A program made the position numbers and the translations under genes. From Cupriavidus sp. (GTDB lineage Bacteria; Pseudomonadota; Gammaproteobacteria; Burkholderiales; Burkholderiaceae): a DNA stretch of 19,945 nucleotides. The stretch's first letter is position 1. Each line of letters opens with the position of its first letter. This document shows positions 7,893 through 14,845 of the stretch, in pieces. Where the stretch lies: positions 1 through 19,945 of the forward strand of contig JABFVP010000729.1 of assembly GCA_013362725.1 (NCBI GenBank). The letters run 5' to 3'. The notes beneath the pieces are model-generated. The model had not been told where the DNA came from. It did no database searches and worked only from the letters and a program-made list of their open reading frames with translations.

Positions 7893-8708
7893 TTATTTTA
7901 GGTTTGAAGTATAGGCGTTTATATGCCGAACCGCGGCCAACGTCAACGGATCTTTCTGGTCGCGATGGGGCGAATGTCCGCATCGCGCGAGTTTAAGCAA
8001 GGTGGTCTGGGGGGCATATCGATGGATACCCTCGATCTGCGCCATGGTGCCGTACTCGTCCTCTTCGCCCTGCACCGCCAGCACCGGGCATTCAATTGCG
8101 GACAGCAGCGGGCGCAGGTCCCAGCCGCGGAATTCCGGGTCCAGCCAGATATCGTTCCAGCCCCAGAACGCGGAATCGACATCCGCATGGTGGCGCGCCA
8201 GCCGCTCGCGGAGGTCGGTTTCCAGGTAGGCCTGGCGCGTCGCCGCGATGCTGCGCACCGACAGGTCTTCGACCACGATATGCGGCGCCAGCACGGTGAT
8301 GCCCGCCACGGCACGCGGAAAGCTGGCCGCATGGATCAGCGCGATCGAACCGCCGTCGCTGTGGCCGAGCAACCAGGGCGCGCCGTGCGCGCGTCCGGGT
8401 CCGATTTCGAGCGCATCGAACAGCGCGGGCAGCGCCTCGCGCGCCTGCCGGTGCATGAAATCGGGGCGCCACTTCTCGTCGTGCGGCCGCGGCGTCGAGC
8501 GGCCGTAGCCGTAGCGGGAAAACACCAGCCCGCGGTAATCGCCGGCCTCGCAGAAGTCCAGCGGAAAGTCGCGCCACATGCTGACCGAGCCCAGGCCCTC
8601 GTGCAGGAACACCACCAGCGGACGCTGCGCGCGCTGCGGGCGCAGCCACTGGTACTCGATCTGGATGCTGCGGTTGTCGAACGGGATCTCGACCAGGCTG
8701 CTGGACAT
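7893..8708 (-). CDS. Alpha/beta hydrolase, putative lactonase or thioesterase of the box cluster
   Basis: This 271-residue alpha/beta-hydrolase-fold protein has an oxyanion-loop motif HEGLG (36-40), a nucleophile elbow GHSDGG with Ser117, a likely acid Asp217 in QGEEDEYG, and His245 in CGHSPHRD. The catalytic triad therefore looks complete. A helical cap lies around residues 145-200. The start is ATG 8708 (MSSSLVEIPF), which has AAGG upstream; an in-frame ATG at 8729 lacks a ribosome-binding site. It follows bclA by 34 bases and precedes livK. Similar genes occur in other box clusters and were annotated there as putative enol-lactone hydrolases, but I know of no proven reaction. It might hydrolyse a stray lactone or CoA thioester formed from the epoxide pathway; this is inference. 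Confidence 0.85.
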   Translation of the reverse strand: MSSSLVEIPFDNRSIQIEYQWLRPQRAQRPLVVFLHEGLGSVSMWRDFPLDFCEAGDYRGLVFSRYGYGRSTPRPHDEKWRPDFMHRQAREALPALFDALEIGPGRAHGAPWLLGHSDGGSIALIHAASFPRAVAGITVLAPHIVVEDLSVRSIAATRQAYLETDLRERLARHHADVDSAFWGWNDIWLDPEFRGWDLRPLLSAIECPVLAVQGEEDEYGTMAQIEGIHRYAPQTTLLKLARCGHSPHRDQKDPLTLAAVRHINAYTSNLK

Positions 8709-8742
8709 GGATACCTTGTCAGGTTGCATCGGTTAAAACAGT

Positions 8743-10350
8743 TCAGCCGCGCACGGCCTGCTCGCGCTGGCGCAGGCGGAAGCGCTGGATCTTGCCGGTC
8801 GCGGTCTTGGGCAGTTCCGGCACGCATTCGATCTGGCGCGGGTACTTGTACGGCGCCAGGCGCGACTTGATAAACGCCTGCAACTCCGCCGCCATGCCGT
8901 CGTGCCATTGCCGGCCGGGGCGCAGCACCACGAAGGCCTTGGGCTTGACCAGCTCGTCGGCATCGGTCACGCCGATCACCGCTGCTTCGAGCACGGCCGG
9001 ATGCTGTGCCAGCGCGGCCTCGACCTCGAACGGCGAGACGTAGATGCCGCCGACCTTGAGCATGTCGTCGCTGCGGCCGGCGTAGGTGTAATAGCCGTCC
9101 GCATCGCACAGGTACTTGTCGCCGCTGCGGGTCCAGGCGCCGACAAAGGTCTCGCGGCTCTTGTCGCGGTTGCACCAGTACATCAGCGCAGCGCTCGGGC
9201 CCTTGATGTAAAGCTCACCGATCTCGCCCGCGGCGCACGGCTGGCCCTGCTCGTCGAGCAGCCTGATTTCGTAGCCGGGGACCGGCACGCCGGTGGTGCC
9301 GTAGCGCACCGCGCCCGGCCGGTTCGACAGGAAGATATGCAGCATCTCGGTGGAGCCGATGCCGTCGAGGATGTCGCAGCCGAAATGCGCCAGGAAGCGT
9401 TCGCCGATATCGCGCGGCAGCGCCTCGCCGGCCGAGGTGCATACGCGCAGGGCGACTTGCGCGCGCGCCGGCAGCTCGGGCGCGGCCAGCATGCCGGCGA
9501 ACAGTGTCGGCACGCCGCAGAACACGGTCGGCTTGTGCTCGCACAGCCGTTTGAACACCGCCGCGGGCGTGGGGCGCTCGGCCATCAGCACGGTGGTGGC
9601 GCCGACCGACATCGGGAAGGTCAGCGCATTGCCCAGTCCGTAGGCAAAGAACAGCTTGGCCGCGGAGAACACCACGTCGTCCTCGCGGATGCCCAGCACT
9701 TGCCGCGCGTAGAGGTCGGCGGTATGGAACAGGTTGGCGTGGGTATGCACAGTCCCTTTGGGCCGGCCAGTGGAGCCCGACGAGTACAGCCAGAACGCCA
9801 TGTCGTCGGGCCCGGTGCTGGCAGTCGGTGCCGGTGCGCGCGTGCGCGCCAGCATTGCGCCAACGCTGCATGACGGTGCGGCGCCGGCGTGCGGCGCGGC
9901 CTGGATCACGGTCGGCGACAGCCCGCTCTTGTCGATCGCGCCCTGCATCACCCGCAGCAGCGGCGCGGACACCACCACCGCGCGCGCACCGCTGTGTTGG
10001 AGCATGTAGGCGTAGTCGTCGGCGGTCAGCAGGGTATTGACCGCCACCGGCACCACGCCCGCCAGCAGGCAGCCGAGAAACACTACCGGAAAGTCGACCG
10101 TATCCAGCGCGCACAGCAACAAGCGCTCTTCCTGGCGCAATCCGGCCGCGTGCAGCGCGCCGGCGAAGCGGCGGGCCCGGTCGTCGAGCTCGGCGTAGGT
10201 CAGCGCGGTGGTGTCGTCGCGATAAGCGGTCTTGGCCCCACGGCCTGCCGCGAGGTTGCGCGACAGCAGGTCGTCGGCGGCGTTATAGCGTGACGGCAGC
10301 GCCGCAATGGCACCGGCAGTGCCGTCGGCGGCAGTGTTGGGGGGCGTCAT
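8743..10350 (-). CDS. bclA: Benzoate-CoA ligase
   Basis: This 535-residue acyl-adenylate-forming enzyme converts benzoate, ATP and CoA to benzoyl-CoA, the entry step of the box pathway. It shows the AMP-binding loop YSSGSTGRPKG (189-199), the segment LFFAYGLGNALTFPMSVG typical of benzoate-CoA ligases (from about 233), the hinge GRSDDMLKVGG (425-435) and the catalytic lysine in KTATGK (Lys520). Length fits the BclA/BadA family (about 520-535). The start is ATG 10350 (MTPPNTAADG), with GAGGAG eight bases upstream; the open frame continues further upstream but without support. It heads the minus-strand operon and diverges from boxR. Specificity for benzoate over 2-aminobenzoate or 4-hydroxybenzoate is inferred from the box context. 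Confidence 0.95.
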   Translation of the reverse strand: MTPPNTAADGTAGAIAALPSRYNAADDLLSRNLAAGRGAKTAYRDDTTALTYAELDDRARRFAGALHAAGLRQEERLLLCALDTVDFPVVFLGCLLAGVVPVAVNTLLTADDYAYMLQHSGARAVVVSAPLLRVMQGAIDKSGLSPTVIQAAPHAGAAPSCSVGAMLARTRAPAPTASTGPDDMAFWLYSSGSTGRPKGTVHTHANLFHTADLYARQVLGIREDDVVFSAAKLFFAYGLGNALTFPMSVGATTVLMAERPTPAAVFKRLCEHKPTVFCGVPTLFAGMLAAPELPARAQVALRVCTSAGEALPRDIGERFLAHFGCDILDGIGSTEMLHIFLSNRPGAVRYGTTGVPVPGYEIRLLDEQGQPCAAGEIGELYIKGPSAALMYWCNRDKSRETFVGAWTRSGDKYLCDADGYYTYAGRSDDMLKVGGIYVSPFEVEAALAQHPAVLEAAVIGVTDADELVKPKAFVVLRPGRQWHDGMAAELQAFIKSRLAPYKYPRQIECVPELPKTATGKIQRFRLRQREQAVRG

Positions 10351-10463
10351 GTCTGCACTCCTCGGGGTCGCGCGCCGCGGCCCGCTACTGTGCGGCGGGG
10401 GCGCGCCGGCGCCAGGCCAGTCGCTGTTATGGGGACCGGCCGGTATGCAGCCGGGATCCGCTT

Positions 10464-10489
10464 GTTGATGCATTTTATTTCACATCAAC
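10464..10489. repeat. Inverted repeat GTTGATG-N12-CATCAAC over the bclA promoter
   Basis: Perfect 7-bp arms at 10464-10470 and 10483-10489 flank a 12-base AT-rich spacer that contains the predicted bclA -10 box. The repeat is distinct from the TGCA-type elements although it overlaps two of them. It may be a binding site for a second regulator or an extended operator. Confidence 0.55.
10469..10482 (+). promoter_or_regulatory. BoxR-type operator candidate O1
   Basis: The sequence TGCA-TTTTAT-TTCA matches the symmetric form TGCA-CTATAG-TGCA at 10 of 14 positions, and matches the boxC-promoter element O4 at 12 of 14. It covers the predicted bclA -10 box. BoxR and its relative BzdR are known to bind TGCA-N6-TGCA-type sites. 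Confidence 0.45.
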
Positions 10490-10498
10490 TATTATGCA
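10485..10498 (-). promoter_or_regulatory. BoxR-type operator candidate O2
   Basis: Read on the minus strand, TGCA-TAATAG-TTGA matches TGCA-CTATAG-TGCA at 10 of 14 positions. Its TGCA half-site lies inside the predicted bclA -35 box. Confidence 0.4.
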
Positions 10499-10508
10499 AC
10501 CAAGGGAA

Positions 10509-10522
10509 TGCACTATAGGACG
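10509..10522 (+). promoter_or_regulatory. BoxR-type operator candidate O3
   Basis: TGCA-CTATAG-GACG matches TGCA-CTATAG-TGCA at 11 of 14 positions, with a perfect left half and spacer. It is centred 24 bases from O2, upstream of the bclA promoter and about 55 bases before the boxR -10 box. Confidence 0.5.
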
Positions 10523-10574
10523 GCGTTCGCGGTCGCAGCCGCCTGCGGCACCACTTTGCGCGACCCGCTGAACG

Positions 10575-10580
10575 TATAAT
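10575..10580 (+). promoter_or_regulatory. Predicted boxR -10 element
   Basis: A perfect TATAAT lies 54 bases before the boxR start codon in otherwise GC-rich DNA. No good -35 hexamer lies at 16-18 bases; TTGCGC at 10556-10561 is only 13 bases away. The promoter may be weak or factor-dependent. Confidence 0.4.
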
Positions 10581-10633
10581 ACGCCCCTGCTTTTGCCCGA
10601 GCCTTCTTTGGCCGCACCAACCCGACCGACACC

Positions 10634-11581
10634 ATGCGCCGCGATTCCGCACCGCTGCCAGCCGCCAGCGCCGCCGAGGCCGACTCCCCAGCCGCGCCCG
10701 CCGCCAACGCCGAACGCGACCCCTACCTGACGCGGCTGGGCGAGCGCATCCGTTCGCTGCGCGCCTCGCGCGGCATGTCGCGCAAGGACCTGGCGCGCGG
10801 CGCGGCCGTGTCCGAACGCTATCTGGCCAACCTGGAAACCGGCACCGGCAATGCCTCGGTGCTGCTGCTGCGGCAGGTGGCGCGCGCGCTCGATGTGCCG
10901 CTGCCGGTGGTGCTGGCCGAGGTGGACGCCCTCAACGGCCAGCAGGCGTCCGAGTTCGCGCAGATGGTGCAGTGGCTGGCGCAACTGCCCGCCGGCGAGC
11001 TCGCGCGCGTGCGCGAAGCCTGCCGCCATGCGCTGGCGCCGGAGCAGTCCGGCGATGCCCGCCACCGTCGCATCGCGCTGATCGGCCTGCGCGGCGCCGG
11101 CAAGTCGACGCTCGGGCGCGCGCTCGCCGCGGTGCGTGACGTGCCCTTCGTCGAACTGAATGCCGTGATCGAGCAGGAAGCGGGCGCCAGCCTGTCCGAG
11201 ATCCACTCGCTGTACGGCCAGGCCGCCTATCGCCGCTACGAAATGCGCGCGCTGCAGCGCACCCTGCGCGAGCACGACCGCATGGTGCTGGCTACCCCCG
11301 GCAGCCTGGTGTCGGAGCCGGCCACCTTCAACCTGCTGCTGGCGCAGTGCTACACCATCTGGGTGCGCACCTCGCCCGAAGAGCACATGGCGCGCGTGGT
11401 GGCGCAGGGCGACATGCGGCCGATGGAAGGCAACCGCGAGGCCATGGCCGACCTGCGCCGCATCCTCGAGGCGCGCGCGCCGCTGTATGACCGCGCCGAC
11501 CTGTCGATCGACACCAGCGGCCAGGACGCCGCCGCCTCGCTACAGCAACTGCGCGCCCGGCTGGAGGCCGTGGGCGCCTGA
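10634..11581 (+). CDS. boxR: BoxR benzoyl-CoA-responsive transcriptional regulator
   Basis: This 315-residue cytoplasmic regulator has two parts. An HTH_3 (Xre-like) DNA-binding domain at about 33-92 contains SRKDLARGAAVSERYLANLE. A shikimate-kinase-like domain from about 146 to 310 has a P-loop GLRGAGKST (151-159). This fusion is diagnostic of BzdR/BoxR, in which the kinase-like domain senses benzoyl-CoA and relieves repression. A Pro/Ala-rich extension of about 30 residues precedes the HTH. The start at 10634 has no clear Shine-Dalgarno sequence, which would keep expression low. It diverges from bclA and lies 99 bases before boxC in the same direction, so some read-through into boxCBA is possible. 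TGCA-N6-TGCA-like elements in both flanking control regions fit its known operator type. Confidence 0.94.
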   Translation: MRRDSAPLPAASAAEADSPAAPAANAERDPYLTRLGERIRSLRASRGMSRKDLARGAAVSERYLANLETGTGNASVLLLRQVARALDVPLPVVLAEVDALNGQQASEFAQMVQWLAQLPAGELARVREACRHALAPEQSGDARHRRIALIGLRGAGKSTLGRALAAVRDVPFVELNAVIEQEAGASLSEIHSLYGQAAYRRYEMRALQRTLREHDRMVLATPGSLVSEPATFNLLLAQCYTIWVRTSPEEHMARVVAQGDMRPMEGNREAMADLRRILEARAPLYDRADLSIDTSGQDAAASLQQLRARLEAVGA

Positions 11582-11607
11582 AACCCCCACGCAGGCCGAC
11601 AAAGACG

Positions 11608-11636
11608 TTGCACCGCGCGTCTCCATGCACTATATT
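11608..11636 (+). promoter_or_regulatory. Predicted boxCBA promoter
   Basis: TTGCAC (11608-11613) and TATATT (11631-11636) are separated by exactly 17 bases, giving a likely start near 11643 and a leader of about 38 bases. Operator candidate O4 overlaps the -10 box and O5 lies just downstream of the start site. Confidence 0.6.
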
Positions 11637-11639
11637 TCA
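11626..11639 (+). promoter_or_regulatory. BoxR-type operator candidate O4
   Basis: TGCA-CTATAT-TTCA matches TGCA-CTATAG-TGCA at 12 of 14 positions and includes the complete predicted boxC -10 hexamer. Binding here would block RNA polymerase directly. Confidence 0.6.
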
Positions 11640-11652
11640 TCAAAAGCCGCAA

Positions 11653-11666
11653 GGCACGATAGTGCA
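11653..11666 (-). promoter_or_regulatory. BoxR-type operator candidate O5
   Basis: GGCA-CGATAG-TGCA on the plus strand matches TGCA-CTATAG-TGCA at 12 of 14 positions. It is centred 27 bases from O4 and lies between the predicted transcription start and the boxC ribosome-binding site (AGGAGA, 11670-11675). Confidence 0.6.
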
Positions 11667-11680
11667 CTCAGGAGACAGCC

Positions 11681-13378
11681 ATGTCCACGCCGGCCATCGC
11701 CCCGCAACCACCCGGCCAGGCAGACGTGCCCGCGCCGGTCACGTTCGAGCGCCACCCCGACCAGTATCGCCACTGGAAACTGAGCTTCAACGGCCCCGTC
11801 GCCACGCTGGCGCTGGATGTCGATGAAGAAGGCGGACTGCGTCCGGGCTATGCGCTCAAGCTCAATTCCTACGACCTCGGTGTCGACATCGAACTGCACG
11901 ACGCGCTGCAGCGCATCCGCTTCGAGCACCCCGAGGTCCGCACCGTGGTGCTTACCAGCGCGCGCGAGCGCATCTTCTGCTCGGGCGCCAACATCTTCAT
12001 GCTGGGGCAGTCGTCGCATGCGTGGAAGGTCAACTTCTGCAAGTTCACCAACGAGACCCGCAATGCCATCGAGGACGCCAGCCGGCACTCGGGGCTGAAG
12101 TTCATCGCCGCCTGCAACGGCACCACCGCCGGCGGCGGCTACGAGCTGGCGCTGGCGTGCGACGAGATCGTGCTGGTCGACGACCGCTCGTCGGCGGTAA
12201 GCCTGCCCGAGGTGCCGCTGCTGGGCGTGCTGCCCGGCACCGGCGGCCTGACGCGCGTGACCGACAAGCGCCATGTGCGCCGCGACCACGCCGACATCTT
12301 CTGCACCACCACCGAAGGCGTGCGCGGTCAGCGCGCCAAAGACTGGAAGCTTGTCGACGAGGTGGTCAGGCCGGCGCGCTTCGCCGAATACGTGGCCGAG
12401 CGTGCCGCGGCGCTGGCGGCCACCAGCGACCGTCCGCAAGGCCACCACGGCATCACCCTGACGCCGCTATCGCGCAGCGTCGAGCCGGACGGCTATCGCT
12501 ACGAGACCGTGCGCGTGCATGTCGATGCCAACGCGCGCAAGGCCACGCTGACCGTATTCGGCCCCGACAAGCACCAGCCCGCCGACCTGGCCGGCGTGGT
12601 CGCGGCGGGCGCGCAATGGTGGCCACTGAAGATGGCGCGCGAACTCGACGACGCCATCCTGACGCTGCGCACCAACCATCTCGACATCGGCATCTGGGTG
12701 CTCAAGACCGATGGCGACCCGGCCGCGGTGATGGCGGCCGATGCCCTGCTGCAGGCGCACGCCGGCCACTGGTTCGTGCGCGAGACCGTGGGCATGCTGC
12801 GCCGCACGCTGGCCCGGCTGGACGTGTCGTCGCGCAGCCTGATCGCGCTGATCGAGCCCGATTCCTGCTTTGCCGGCACGCTGCTGGAACTGGCGCTGGC
12901 GGCCGACCGCAGCTACATGCTGCATCTGCCCGACGCGCCCGACGACGCGCCGCGCGTATTCGTCTCGCCGCTCAATTTCGGCCACTACCCGATGCCCAAC
13001 GGCCAGACCCGGCTGGCCGCGCGCTTCTACGGCGACGAGGCCGCGCTGGGTCCGGTGCGCGACCACATCGGCGCGCCGCTGGACGCGCTCAGCGCCGATT
13101 CGCTCGGCCTGATCACCGCGGCGCCCGACGATATCGACTGGGAAGACGAGATCCGCATCGCGCTGGAGGAACGCGCCAGCCTGTCGCCGGATGCGCTGAC
13201 CGGGATGGAAGCCAACCTGCGCTTCGGCGGCGCCGAGACCATGGAGACGCGCATCTTCGGCCGGCTCACCGCCTGGCAGAACTGGATCTTCCAGCGCCCC
13301 AACGCGGTCGGCGAGAACGGCGCGCTGAAGGTCTTCGGCAGCGGCAACAAGGCCCGCTTCGACTGGGACCGCGTCTAG
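11681..13378 (+). CDS. boxC: BoxC, 2,3-epoxybenzoyl-CoA dihydrolase (benzoyl-CoA-dihydrodiol lyase)
   Basis: This 565-residue cytoplasmic enzyme of the crotonase superfamily hydrolyses 2,3-epoxybenzoyl-CoA and opens the ring, giving 3,4-dehydroadipyl-CoA semialdehyde and formate. The first crotonase-like half (about 37-250) has the oxyanion-hole segment CSGANIF (100-106), the second loop GTTAGGGYELALACD (147-161) and LPEVPLLGVLPGTGGL from residue 175. A diverged second half follows to about residue 545. This long two-part form and length (about 550-565) are typical of BoxC and exclude ordinary enoyl-CoA hydratases. AGGAGA lies six bases before the ATG. boxB starts 29 bases after the stop. Two operator candidates sit in the promoter just upstream. 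Confidence 0.96.
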   Translation: MSTPAIAPQPPGQADVPAPVTFERHPDQYRHWKLSFNGPVATLALDVDEEGGLRPGYALKLNSYDLGVDIELHDALQRIRFEHPEVRTVVLTSARERIFCSGANIFMLGQSSHAWKVNFCKFTNETRNAIEDASRHSGLKFIAACNGTTAGGGYELALACDEIVLVDDRSSAVSLPEVPLLGVLPGTGGLTRVTDKRHVRRDHADIFCTTTEGVRGQRAKDWKLVDEVVRPARFAEYVAERAAALAATSDRPQGHHGITLTPLSRSVEPDGYRYETVRVHVDANARKATLTVFGPDKHQPADLAGVVAAGAQWWPLKMARELDDAILTLRTNHLDIGIWVLKTDGDPAAVMAADALLQAHAGHWFVRETVGMLRRTLARLDVSSRSLIALIEPDSCFAGTLLELALAADRSYMLHLPDAPDDAPRVFVSPLNFGHYPMPNGQTRLAARFYGDEAALGPVRDHIGAPLDALSADSLGLITAAPDDIDWEDEIRIALEERASLSPDALTGMEANLRFGGAETMETRIFGRLTAWQNWIFQRPNAVGENGALKVFGSGNKARFDWDRV

Positions 13379-13407
13379 CGCGCCCGCAAGACACAGGAGA
13401 CCAGGAC

Positions 13408-14832
13408 GTGAGCATCGACTACAGCCAGAAGATCCCCAACAACGTCAACCTGTCCGACGACCGCGCGCTGCAGCGCGCGCTGGAGCACTGGCAGCCGGCC
13501 TTCCTCGACTGGTGGCGCGACATGGGGCCCGACGGCTCGCACGAGTTCGAGGTGTACCTGCGCACCGCGGTGTCGGTCGATCCCTCCGGCTGGGCGCATT
13601 TCGACCACGTCAGGATGCCGGACTACCGCTGGGGCATCTTCCTGCAGCCGGCCGATCCCGAGCGCCGCATCCACTTCGGCGAGCACAAGGGCGAAGCCGC
13701 GTGGCAGGAGGTGCCGGGCGAGCACCGCGCCAACCTGCGCCGCATCATCGTGACCCAGGGCGACACCGAGCCCGCCTCGGTCGAGCAGCAGCGCCACCTC
13801 GGACTGACCGCGCCCAGCCTGTACGACCTGCGCAACCTGTTCCAGGTCAACGTCGAAGAAGGCCGCCACCTGTGGGCGATGGTGTACCTGCTGCACCGCC
13901 ATTTCGGCCGCGACGGCCGCGAGGAAGCCGAAGCGCTGCTGGAGCGGCGCTCCGGCGACCAGGACAACCCGCGCATCCTCGGCGCCTTCAACGAACGCAC
14001 GCCGGACTGGCTGTCGTTCTTCATGTTCACCTACTTCACCGACCGCGACGGCAAGTTCCAGCTGTGCGCGCTGGCCGAGTCCGGCTTCGATCCGCTCGCG
14101 CGCACCACGCGCTTCATGCTGACCGAGGAAGCGCACCACATGTTCGTCGGCGAATCGGGCGTGTCGCGCGTGATCCAGCGCACCTGCGAGGTCATGCGCG
14201 AGCGCGGCATCGAGGACCCGCCCGAGGTGCGCGCGGCCGGCGTGATCGACCTGCCGACCATCCAGCGCTACCTGAACTTCCACTACAGCGTCACCATCGA
14301 CCTGTTCGGCGCCGACCAGTCGTCGAACGCCGCCACCTTCTACAGCGCGGGACTGAAGGGACGCTTCGAGGAAGGCAAGCGCGCCGACGACCATCTGCTC
14401 AAGAACGACGTCTACCGCGTGCTCGAAGTGCGCGACGGCCGCCTCGGCGAGCGCGAGGTGCCGATGCTCAACGCGCTCAACGAAGTGCTGCGCGACGATT
14501 ACATCAAGGACAGCATGGGCGGCGTGGCGCGCTGGAACAAGGTCATCGAGAAGGCCGGCATCCCGTTCCGCCTGACCGTGCCGCACAAGGCCTTCAACCG
14601 CAAGATCGGCACGCTGGCCAACGTCCATGTCTCGCCCGACGGCAGGCTGATAGCGGAAGCCGAATGGAAGGCTCACGAACGCGACTGGCTGGCGACCGAC
14701 GCAGACCGCGCCTTCGTCGCCTCGCTGATGGGCCGCGTCACCGAACCCGGCAAGTACGCCAACTGGATCGCCCCGCCGGCGGTGGGCATCAACCGCCAGC
14801 CGATGGATTTCGAGTACGTGCGCTTCAACTAA
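13408..14832 (+). CDS. boxB: BoxB, benzoyl-CoA 2,3-epoxidase oxygenase subunit
   Basis: This 474-residue di-iron oxygenase inserts one oxygen atom into benzoyl-CoA to form the 2,3-epoxide, with electrons supplied by BoxA. The translation starts at GTG 13408 (SIDYSQKIPNNVNL), with AGGAG at 13395-13399; the open frame extends far upstream only because it overlaps boxC out of frame. The metal ligands I recall for the Azoarcus evansii enzyme (E120, E150, H153, D211, E240, H243) all have counterparts one residue later here: E121, E151 and H154 in EEGRH, D212 in TDRDG, E241 and H244 in EEAHH. The active site therefore looks intact. The length agrees with the known protein. boxA follows after 13 bases. 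Confidence 0.97.
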   Translation: MSIDYSQKIPNNVNLSDDRALQRALEHWQPAFLDWWRDMGPDGSHEFEVYLRTAVSVDPSGWAHFDHVRMPDYRWGIFLQPADPERRIHFGEHKGEAAWQEVPGEHRANLRRIIVTQGDTEPASVEQQRHLGLTAPSLYDLRNLFQVNVEEGRHLWAMVYLLHRHFGRDGREEAEALLERRSGDQDNPRILGAFNERTPDWLSFFMFTYFTDRDGKFQLCALAESGFDPLARTTRFMLTEEAHHMFVGESGVSRVIQRTCEVMRERGIEDPPEVRAAGVIDLPTIQRYLNFHYSVTIDLFGADQSSNAATFYSAGLKGRFEEGKRADDHLLKNDVYRVLEVRDGRLGEREVPMLNALNEVLRDDYIKDSMGGVARWNKVIEKAGIPFRLTVPHKAFNRKIGTLANVHVSPDGRLIAEAEWKAHERDWLATDADRAFVASLMGRVTEPGKYANWIAPPAVGINRQPMDFEYVRFN

Positions 14833-14845
14833 GACCCGAACCGCC

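Larger units (their letters stand above)
10465..10499 (-). promoter_or_regulatory. Predicted bclA promoter
   Basis: On the minus strand, TTGCAT (10499-10494) and TAAAAT (10477-10472) are separated by 16 bases. They form a plausible sigma-70 promoter with a start near 10465 and a leader of about 115 bases. Operator-like TGCA elements and the GTTGATG inverted repeat overlap both hexamers, as expected for a repressed promoter. Confidence 0.55.

Noticed and set aside
12022..13407. A long open frame running from within boxC into boxB
   Set aside because: It is the +2/+3 frame of boxC kept open by high GC content; the real boxB begins at GTG 13408 with a ribosome-binding site and the known protein start.
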